This document shows, piece after piece, positions 16,684-23,277 of a DNA stretch of 34,065 nt (the stretch's first letter is position 1; each line of letters opens with the position of its first letter). The notes under the pieces were generated by a model. It made no database searches. It saw nothing but the letters and a program-made list of their open reading frames with translations, and was not told the DNA's origin. Source of the DNA: Deltaproteobacteria bacterium (GTDB taxonomy: Bacteria > Myxococcota_A > Polyangia > Polyangiales > Houyiibacteriaceae); contig JAADHO010000416.1 in the NCBI GenBank assembly GCA_013151775.1, forward strand, positions 1 through 34,065. Direction: 5' to 3'. The translations under genes were made by a program, and so were the position numbers.

Positions 16684-18147
16684 TCAGCTTGCCCGCTGCA
16701 CGTGCTTCTTGACCGTCCGGCGGTCGAGCCCGGTGATGCGTGCGACGCGTTCGTAGGTCCCGTGGCGTTGATAGAGCTGTGTGCAGTAGTTGGCGAGCAG
16801 CTGCTTTGCGTCGATCTCCTGTGCGCCCAAGGCGGTCCAGACGCTGGCAGGGCTCGGTGACGCGGGTGTCGAGGCGTCGGGTCCACAGCGCCGAGTGAGC
16901 AGCACGCGTCGGACACATTGCTCCAGCTCCCGCACGTTGCCCGGCCAAGCGTAGTCTGGGCCCACGCCCTCGAGGATGGCTCGCTGCAGCTCGAGGACCA
17001 GCTCGGAGCTCGACTCTCCGACGAGACGCGGGACGATCACGCGAAGCAGCGCTTGGAGTTCGGAGGGCTCCTGTGCGAGGCGCGTGCGCAGCGGCGGCAC
17101 GTGGATCACGTCCGAGCACAGGCGGTAGTAGAAGTCGTGGCGTAGACGGCCTTCTTCGCGAAGCGTCTGGAGGGAGCGATGGGTCGCCGCCACGACACGG
17201 CCTTCGAAGCGGCGGGTCTCCCGGCTCCCGACGGGCGTGTAGGCGCGATCTTGCAGGACGCGTAGCAGCTTCACCTGCACGGGGATGGACACCTCACCGA
17301 TCTCGTCGAGGAAGACGACGCCGTGGGAGTTGACGCGAGCGAGGGCGCCGTCGTGGTGGGAGGTGGCTCCGGTGAACGCGCCCTTCTTGTGACCGAAGAG
17401 CTCGGACTCGATCAGGCTCTCGGGGAACTCGCTGAGGTTCAGCGGCACGAAGCTCGAGACGAAGCTCTCCTTGAAGTGAGCACCCTTTCGCGCGAAGGGG
17501 ATGAAGCCCGAGCGACCGATGGCGGAGGCCGCGGCGCCTTTGCCGGTGCCGGTCTCGCCCAGCAAGATCGTCGAGAAGTCCTCCATGCGATCCCAGAGCA
17601 GGCGCTCGTAGCGCTCGAGATCGTGCCCGAAGACGTTGTTCCAGAGGCTCTCCCGTAGCTCGCGCATGCAGGCGCTAGGACCGACGAGCGCTGTGCCGAT
17701 GAAGCGGAACGCGCGGCGCATCTGAAAAAAGACCTCGATGGCTCGGCGTCGGCGGTCTTCGGAGAAGCCCCAGACCGCGAGGTCGGCTTCGAGGCTTTCG
17801 GCGAAGCGCAGCGGCCGAGGTTCAGCGCCAGCCTGGAGCTGCTCTTCGATGTGTAGGTCGAAGGCCTCCGCGTAGCGGTGGAAGACATGAAACCAGCCGG
17901 CGTGCTCCAGCAGCCGCCGATCATCGCCGGTGAAGTCTCGGATATCGAGTCGCGCTTCCTCGTTGATGGCCGCCAGGCGCGCTTCCAGTTTCGTCAGCAG
18001 CAGCTCGAGCAGCTCCTCGGGCTGCGGGTCGCCGCCTGCGATCCGTCGGTCGAGCTCGTCCCGCTCGCGTCCAAAAGGGTTGGCGAAGGCCGCCTCGCTG
18101 ACGAGCGCGAAGAAGTCTCGATCGGATGTCTGAAGTGAACGACTCAT
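16684..18147 (-). CDS. Sigma-54-dependent enhancer-binding transcriptional activator
   Basis: AAA+ activator of RNA polymerase-sigma-54, 487 aa. The Walker A motif GETGTGKG is at residues 197-204, the sigma-54-contact loop GAFTGA at 256-261 (intact), and Walker B VVFLDEIGE at about 277-285. The C-terminal HTH is GTYERVARITGLDRRTVKKH in a Fis-like position. The N-terminal 190 residues are helical, rich in Arg/Glu, with no recognisable receiver, GAF, PAS or FHA domain, so the input signal is unknown. The gene diverges from the LplT-PlsC gene, and the 250-bp gap contains repeated dyads and a -24/-12 promoter pointing at that gene, so this protein is the obvious candidate activator. No strong promoter of its own is visible; TATAGT (minus strand, 18153-18158) is a possible -10. 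Confidence 0.92.
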   Translation of the reverse strand: MSRSLQTSDRDFFALVSEAAFANPFGRERDELDRRIAGGDPQPEELLELLLTKLEARLAAINEEARLDIRDFTGDDRRLLEHAGWFHVFHRYAEAFDLHIEEQLQAGAEPRPLRFAESLEADLAVWGFSEDRRRRAIEVFFQMRRAFRFIGTALVGPSACMRELRESLWNNVFGHDLERYERLLWDRMEDFSTILLGETGTGKGAAASAIGRSGFIPFARKGAHFKESFVSSFVPLNLSEFPESLIESELFGHKKGAFTGATSHHDGALARVNSHGVVFLDEIGEVSIPVQVKLLRVLQDRAYTPVGSRETRRFEGRVVAATHRSLQTLREEGRLRHDFYYRLCSDVIHVPPLRTRLAQEPSELQALLRVIVPRLVGESSSELVLELQRAILEGVGPDYAWPGNVRELEQCVRRVLLTRRCGPDASTPASPSPASVWTALGAQEIDAKQLLANYCTQLYQRHGTYERVARITGLDRRTVKKHVQRAS

Positions 18148-18220
18148 GCCCGACTATACATTTTTCGTACATCCCGTGCGCAATATATGCTCGGCCAGCG
18201 TTCAGTCGCGACAACTCCCA

Positions 18221-18244
18221 AAATGATCCTGGAAGCTTTCGGGA
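18221..18244. repeat. Upstream dyad element, copy 1 (candidate activator site)
   Basis: A 24-bp element centred on AAGCTT (18233-18238). It matches copy 2 at 21 of 24 positions. It contains the imperfect dyad TCCTGGAAGCTTTCGGGA, in which 7 of 9 half-site positions are symmetric. It lies about 160 bp upstream of the predicted sigma-54 start, a usual distance for an enhancer site. Confidence 0.6.
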
Positions 18245-18251
18245 ATACTCG

Positions 18252-18303
18252 GATCATATGTGCATTATGTGTACTTCATGTATTCAATAAATGTCATGTG
18301 ATC
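18252..18303. repeat. Inverted repeat in AT-rich spacer
   Basis: GATCATATG (18252-18260) and CATGTGATC (18295-18303) are inverted repeats matching at 8 of 9 positions. They bound an AT-rich core between the two copies of the dyad element. The core could be a flexible or protein-bent stretch; no specific factor is identified. Confidence 0.35.
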
Positions 18304-18315
18304 GCGCGGCATCCG

Positions 18316-18339
18316 AAATGACCCTGGAAGCTTTTGGGG
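18316..18339. repeat. Upstream dyad element, copy 2 (candidate activator site)
   Basis: Second copy of the 24-bp element, core AAGCTT at 18328-18333. Its centre is 95 bp from copy 1, close to nine helical turns, so both copies would face the same side of DNA. A third partial copy, GAAGCTTC (18339-18346), follows 12 bp later. It lies about 70 bp upstream of the predicted transcription start. Confidence 0.6.
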
Positions 18340-18371
18340 AAGCTTCGGCGAAAAACGTGCTGGAAGGCTGC

Positions 18372-18387
18372 TGGCACGACTTTCGCT
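18372..18387 (+). promoter_or_regulatory. Candidate sigma-54 (-24/-12) promoter
   Basis: TGGCACGACTTTCGCT matches the consensus TGGCACG-N4-TTGCW with one mismatch. The invariant GG and GC dinucleotides are separated by the required 10 bases. Transcription would start near 18398, which leaves almost no leader before the ATG at 18400. That is unusual and the main reason for caution. Confidence 0.55.
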
Positions 18388-18399
18388 CCGGTTTGGGGC

Positions 18400-20253
18400 A
18401 TGCTGACGCTTCTACGCTCTCGTCGCTTCGCGCCGCTCTTCTTCACGCAGCTCCTCGGGGCGCTGAATGACAATCTCTTCAAGAGCGCGCTGGTCATCAC
18501 GCTGACGTTCGGCGTGACCGCGCGCACGGAGGTCTCCCTCGACGCGCTGGTGAACATGAGTTCGGCGCTCTTGATCCTGCCCTTCTTCCTCTTCAGCGCT
18601 TTGGCGGGGCAGCTCGCCGACAACTTCGACAAGGCGTGGCTGACGCGCACGCTCAAGCGCGTGGAGTTCGGCGTGATGCTCCTCGCCGTGCTCGGCTTTC
18701 AGCTGAACAGTCTGCCTCTGCTCTTCGCGGCCCTCTTCATGATGGGCACTCAGTCCGCCTTCTTCGGTCCCGTGAAGTACGCGATCTTGCCGCAGCATCT
18801 CCACGTCGACGAGCTGGTCGCTGGCAACGGCTTGGTCGAGATGGGCACCTTCACGGCCATCCTGGCGGGCACCATCCTCGGCGGTCTGGTGGTCGCCATC
18901 CCCGGCATCGGCACCACGCTGCTCTCGGCCTCGCTCCTGCTCGTCGCCGTCTCCGGCTACGTCGTGAGTCGCGCCATGCCCGCCGCCCCGCCGACCACTC
19001 GGCGCGCGCTCGACTGGAATCTGCTCCGCTCCACGCGCGACACCTTGCGTCTGGCCCGACGCGACCGAGGCATCTGGCTCTCGATCCTCGGCGCCTCCTG
19101 GTTCTGGTTCGTCGGCGCGCTGCTGCTGGCTCAGTTCCCCGTGTTCACGCGAGAGGTGCTGAACGGCGACGAGTATGTGGTGACCGCGCTGCTCGCGATC
19201 TTCTCCGTTGGCATCGGTCTCGGCAGCGTCGCCTGCGAGAAGCTCACCTCGGGGCGCATCGACGTTGCGATCGTACCCGTGGCGGGCGCACTGATGGTCG
19301 CCGCGCTGCTCGACCTCGCCCTTGGATCCGCATCCCGCGCCGTGCCCGTGGACGCCATCGGTCCCCTCGCCATGCCTCCGCGTGTCGCCCTCGACCTGCT
19401 GCTCCTCGGCGCCTCGGGCGGCCTCTTCATCGTCCCGCTCTACGCCGTGATGCAGCACCGCGCCAAGCCTGATGAGCGCTCGCGGGTGATCGCCGCGAAC
19501 AACATCGTCAACGCTCTCTTCATGGTGGTAGCGGCGCTCTTCGCTGTGCTCGTGCGTGCAGCCGGTGCGTCCATCCCGACTCTCTTCCTGATCACCGCGC
19601 TCCTCCACGCCCTCGTCGTGCTCTTCGTCGCGGCGCAGGTGCACCGACGCCTGCTGCGCCTGGTGATGGGCCGCGTGATTCGCACGCTCTATCGCGTCCG
19701 AGCCCGCGGTCTCGAGCATCTGCCCGAGGAAGGCGGCGCTCTGGTCGTGGCCAATCACGTCAGCTTCGTCGACGCTCTGATCCTCGGCGGACTCGCCCAC
19801 CGGCCCATCCGCTTCGTGATGTACCACCGCTTCTTCACGATCCCTGGGACGCGCTGGTTCTGGCGGCTCGCGGGCGCCATCCCCATCGCGCCTCGTCGCG
19901 AGGACGCTGCCATGATGGAGCGCGCCTTCGAGTCCATCGATCGCGCCCTCGCTGACGGCGACGTGGTGGGCATCTTCCCCGAAGGTAAGCTGACCACGGA
20001 TGGCAAGATCGACGACTTCCGTCCAGGCATCGAGCGCATCCTCGCGCGTCGCGCCGTCCCCGTGGTGCCCATCGCCCTGTGTGGTCTTTGGGGCAGCTTC
20101 TTCAGCCACGCGGGCGGCAAGCCCATGAGCACGCGCCCGAGGCGCTTCTGGTCGCGCGTGGAGGTCGTCTGCGGTGAGCCCGTCGACGCACGGCACGCGA
20201 GCGCCGAAGAAATCCGAGAACGCGTGCTCGCCCTACGGGGTGATCTGCCCTGA
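18400..20253 (+). CDS. Fused LplT-like MFS transporter and PlsC-like acyltransferase
   Basis: Inner-membrane protein of 617 aa combining a lysophospholipid-flippase-like MFS domain (about residues 1-420, roughly 12 hydrophobic segments, starting [20 protein letters not shown]) with a glycerophospholipid acyltransferase domain (about 430-617). The latter has the catalytic HX4D motif in NHVSFVDA (19753-19776) and the substrate motif FPEGKLT near 19975. In E. coli, LplT and Aas form a lysophospholipid repair pathway, and many bacteria have a three-part fusion ending in an acyl-ACP synthetase. Here that third domain is missing. I use ATG 18400 since residues upstream of it (frame open from 18334) run through the repeats and promoter. 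Probable role: uptake and reacylation of lysophospholipids, under sigma-54 control. Confidence 0.88.
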   Translation: MLTLLRSRRFAPLFFTQLLGALNDNLFKSALVITLTFGVTARTEVSLDALVNMSSALLILPFFLFSALAGQLADNFDKAWLTRTLKRVEFGVMLLAVLGFQLNSLPLLFAALFMMGTQSAFFGPVKYAILPQHLHVDELVAGNGLVEMGTFTAILAGTILGGLVVAIPGIGTTLLSASLLLVAVSGYVVSRAMPAAPPTTRRALDWNLLRSTRDTLRLARRDRGIWLSILGASWFWFVGALLLAQFPVFTREVLNGDEYVVTALLAIFSVGIGLGSVACEKLTSGRIDVAIVPVAGALMVAALLDLALGSASRAVPVDAIGPLAMPPRVALDLLLLGASGGLFIVPLYAVMQHRAKPDERSRVIAANNIVNALFMVVAALFAVLVRAAGASIPTLFLITALLHALVVLFVAAQVHRRLLRLVMGRVIRTLYRVRARGLEHLPEEGGALVVANHVSFVDALILGGLAHRPIRFVMYHRFFTIPGTRWFWRLAGAIPIAPRREDAAMMERAFESIDRALADGDVVGIFPEGKLTTDGKIDDFRPGIERILARRAVPVVPIALCGLWGSFFSHAGGKPMSTRPRRFWSRVEVVCGEPVDARHASAEEIRERVLALRGDLP

Positions 20254-20265
20254 CTCCGCCCCGAC

Positions 20266-21562
20266 TCAGCGACGACCCGCGCCGGGGCGTCCGCCTCGCC
20301 CGCCGCTTCCGCCTCGTCTGCTTCGTCCCGGACCACGTCCGCGTCCGGGGCGTCCACGTCCACCACCGCCACCTCCGCCTGCGGGCTTCCGTACGTGGCT
20401 GTGTCCGTGCAGATCCGTGGGCCTTGGCGGCTCCTGGCTCGGCGGGTACGGGTGGTCGACGACGCGCTCGATGTGGGCCTCGAGCAGGCGCTCGATGTCC
20501 ACGAGGTAGGGTCGCTCCTCCGACTCGCAGAAGGAGAGGGCGATGCCCGAGGCGCCGGCCCGTGCCGTCCGGCCGATGCGATGTACGTAGGTCTCGGGCA
20601 CGTTCGGGAGGTCGAAGTTGATCACGTGGCTGATGCCCTCCACGTCGATGCCGCGGGCCGCGATATCGGTGGCCACGAGCACGTTGATGGCGCCGGAGCG
20701 GAAGCCGTCGAGGGCGCGTGTGCGCGCGCCTTGGCTCTTGTTTCCGTGGATCGCGGCGGCGTGGATGCCCGCCTGATCGAGCTGCTTCACCACGCGGTTG
20801 GCGCCGTGCTTCGTGCGCGTGAAGACCAAGGTGTGCACCACCTCCTCCTTGCGCAGGAGATCCACCAAGAGGCGGCGCTTGTCGCCCTTGTCGACGAAGT
20901 AGATCTGCTGCGTGACCTTCTCTGCGGCAGAGGACACGGGCGCGACCGCGACGCTGACGGGGTTGTCGAGCAGCTCCTCCGAGAGCTTGCGGATCGGCGG
21001 CGGCATGGTGGCCGAGAAGAAGAGCGTCTGGCGCTTCTTCCAGCTTGGCGATCACGCGGCGCACGTCCGGGAGGAAGCCCATGTCGAGCATCCGGTCGGC
21101 TTCGTCGAGCACGAAGACCTCCACGTCGCTCAGGTCGACATAGCCTCGGTTCATCAGGTCGAGTAGGCGCCCCGGCGTGGCCACCAAGACGTCGATGCCG
21201 CGCTCGAGCTCGGCGATCTGCTTGCCCTCCTTCACGCCGCCGAAGATCACCGTATGCCACAGGTCGAGGTGCTTCCCGTAGGTCCTGAAGCTGTCGCCGA
21301 TCTGCGCTGCGAGCTCGCGCGTCGGAGTGAGCACGAGGGCGCGGATCGTCACCTCCTTGCCCGCCGAGGCGTCTACGCGCTGCAGCAGCGGCAGCCCGAA
21401 AGCGGCGGTCTTGCCGGTGCCTGTCTGGGCGCAGCCGAGGATGTCTCGGCCCTTCAGCGCGTGCGGGATCGCCTCGCATTGGATCGGTGTGGGAACCGTG
21501 TAGCCGGTCTCGGCTACGGCCTTGCGCACGGGCGCACTCAATTCGAAATCGTCGAAAGTCAC
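20266..21562 (-). pseudogene. RhlE-like DEAD-box RNA helicase interrupted by a frameshift
   Basis: ATP-dependent RNA helicase of the RhlE type, split over two frames. From GTG 21562: Q-motif ([21 protein letters not shown]), motif [24 protein letters not shown] and DEAD motif [13 protein letters not shown]. The frame is then lost near 21034-21042. The other frame continues with [11 protein letters not shown] (motif III), [33 protein letters not shown] and [10 protein letters not shown], then a Gly/Arg-rich tail ([14 protein letters not shown] type) for RNA contact. A one-base insertion or two-base deletion in the sequence read CTGGAAGAAGCG on the minus strand explains it. All motifs survive on both sides, about 430 aa in total, so the change is recent or a sequencing error. 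No canonical slippery site is seen. Confidence 0.85.
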
Positions 21563-21620
21563 GCGCCTTATTCCCAGACTTCAACGCGCGCGCAAGCCGA
21601 GGCCACGCGTGCGACTCGCC

Positions 21621-21842
21621 TCAGAGCGAGAAGGGGCGCATGTAGGTGCCGGCGGGCGAGGTGTAGACGACGGCCCCCTCGCTGCCCGTAGGCGAGAGCA
21701 CGACGCGGGTCATGTCCACCGCACCCAGGTCGTAGCGCTCGACGCTGCTCAGGTCGCCGGGCTCGAGCACGTCGAGCACGGAGTGGCCGGTGTCGTCGAT
21801 GTAGGTGGCGAAGAGGTGGCGTCCGTCGAAGGCGAGGTCGCC
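21621..21842 (-). pseudogene. Coding remnant, C-terminal fragment of an unknown protein
   Basis: A short minus-strand stretch reads as ordinary protein (DLAFDGRHLFATYIDD, VERYDLGAVDMTRVVLSPTG, ending TYMRPFSL) with strong third-position GC and a beta-propeller-like flavour. There is no plausible start: the frame runs upstream into the promoter and signal-peptide region of the divergent gene at 21917, where it loses protein-like character. Most likely the tail of a gene whose front part was deleted. It could instead be a very short real gene starting at an internal GTG. Confidence 0.4.
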
Positions 21843-21916
21843 CCTGAGGCGCTCCCGTCCCCCGCATCGCACAAGTCGCGGGCGCGCGTCGCTGGTTGGG
21901 ATACAATCCAGCCGTG

Positions 21917-23263
21917 ATGTCGACCCTTCGCCGCTCACGGCAGCTTTCTCGCGCTCCGCTCTCATGTGCCTTCGCCGTCTTGCTCGTCTCTCCTGCGCTG
22001 GCGGTCGCTCAGGGCGCTGATGGGCTCGCGCCTCCGCCCGCGCCCGAGGCGCCGAGCGCGCCCGCAGCTCCCGTGGACACGCCCGCGCCCGAGATCACGC
22101 AGTCTCCTCCCGCGCCGACAGCACCCGCAGACGACGTCGGCACGCCGCCGGCCGAGCCCGCGCCTCGCGACATCTTCCTGCCGGATCCCCTGCCTGGCCC
22201 CGAGACGCAGACGCCCGCGCAGGTCGTGGAGCCCCACGCGGCCGCGCTCGCGGACGAAGCGGTGAGCAGGGCCGACGCGGATTCCACAGGTCCGCGCTTG
22301 CACGCCATGGTGATCGACGCCGCGCCCTACGGGGTGGATCCCGTGGTCGGCGAGCACGTCAGCGTGCAGCTGCGGCAGACGGCAGAGGAGATGGGCTACG
22401 AGGTCGCCTCGCGTGAGCAGAGCGTGGACGCGGCGAGGCGCATCTCCATGCCCTTCCCGCCCGCGCCCGCGGACCTGTGGCGCGTGACCTGGGCTGGACA
22501 GGCGCAGCGCGGAATATTCGCGCGCGTGTGGGCGCAGGACGGTCGCTACGTCATCGAGATCATGGTGGCGAGCATGGATGGCTCGGGGCCCTTCTTCGCG
22601 CGTGGCACGTCGGGCGCCGAAGATCTCCACGCCGTGGTCGACACGCTGCTGCGTCAGGCGCTGCCCACACCTGGCCGCTGGGACGCGCAGGCGGCCGAAC
22701 GCTACATGGCTGGCGAGCCTTCCATCCCCGGCGCCACGCCGGCGGTGATGGCCCCCTCGGGCGCGACGCCAACGGTCTTCGCGCCCGTGGTCACCGGCGG
22801 ATCACCCTACCGTCCTCGCCGCCGCAGCCACCGGCCTACCCGTCGCTTCGACCTCGCGATCTCCACCGAGGCCGCCATCGGCACGGGCAGCGATCGCTTC
22901 TACAATCACCTGGTTGGTGCGCGCCTCGACTTACGCATCACCACGGAGATCATGCTCGGCGCCTACGCGGGCTACGCCAACCTGCGGGGTCGCGACGGGC
23001 GCGCGCAGAACATGCTCTTCTATCTTCAGGCGGAGGACCGCATCCGCCTGGGCGAGAGCACGGATTGGACCATCCCGCTGCGCTTCTCCCTCGGCTACCT
23101 GCCCTTCAACGGGCCCTTCGTGCGCATCTCCGCCGGTCTGAACGTGCCGGTGAGCGAGCGCGTCGAGCTGGGCATCGACCTGCTGGCGCCGACCTTCTGG
23201 GTGATCCCTGGCGGTGTCGCAGTGTCGGTAGACGTCGGGCTCGAGGTGATCTACCGCTTGTAG
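21917..23263 (+). CDS. Exported protein with Pro/Ala-rich linker and C-terminal beta-barrel-like domain
   Basis: Not recognised by family; probably outer-membrane associated. Start at ATG 21917 (448 aa) gives a Sec signal peptide, MSTLRRSRQLSRAPLSCAFA through LAVAQG. A roughly 80-residue Pro/Ala-rich linker (PAPEAPSAPAAPVDTPAPE) follows. Next is a mixed alpha/beta domain (about 130-255, LHAMVIDAAPYGVDPVVGEH to VVDTLLRQALP), then a second linker with a basic RPRRRSHRPTRR patch. The last 140 residues alternate polar and hydrophobic residues as in barrel strands (FDLAISTEAAIGTG, LRITTEIMLGAYAGYANL, FVRISAGLNVPVSERVELGI) and end in VIYRL, a terminal aromatic pattern common in outer-membrane barrels. 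TACAAT at 21902 is a possible -10. Convergent with the next gene, 14-bp gap. Confidence 0.75.
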   Translation: MSTLRRSRQLSRAPLSCAFAVLLVSPALAVAQGADGLAPPPAPEAPSAPAAPVDTPAPEITQSPPAPTAPADDVGTPPAEPAPRDIFLPDPLPGPETQTPAQVVEPHAAALADEAVSRADADSTGPRLHAMVIDAAPYGVDPVVGEHVSVQLRQTAEEMGYEVASREQSVDAARRISMPFPPAPADLWRVTWAGQAQRGIFARVWAQDGRYVIEIMVASMDGSGPFFARGTSGAEDLHAVVDTLLRQALPTPGRWDAQAAERYMAGEPSIPGATPAVMAPSGATPTVFAPVVTGGSPYRPRRRSHRPTRRFDLAISTEAAIGTGSDRFYNHLVGARLDLRITTEIMLGAYAGYANLRGRDGRAQNMLFYLQAEDRIRLGESTDWTIPLRFSLGYLPFNGPFVRISAGLNVPVSERVELGIDLLAPTFWVIPGGVAVSVDVGLEVIYRL

Positions 23264-23277
23264 CGCCGCGCCGGATC

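Noticed and set aside
15389-17119. 576-aa minus-strand frame across GalT and the synthetase
   Set aside because: Runs across two clear plus-strand genes and into the sigma-54 gene; composition is not protein-like.
18221-18339. Flanking repeats read as ends of a small mobile element
   Set aside because: They are direct rather than terminal inverted repeats, no target duplication is seen, and their spacing relative to the -24/-12 element fits regulatory sites better.
18412-20196. 594-aa open frame opposite the LplT-PlsC gene
   Set aside because: It is rich in His, Asp, Glu and Arg with no domain pattern, and exactly mirrors a well-supported gene; a high-GC antisense shadow.
21034-21042. Programmed frameshift in the helicase
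   Set aside because: No slippery heptamer or obvious stimulatory structure was seen; mutation or sequence error is simpler.
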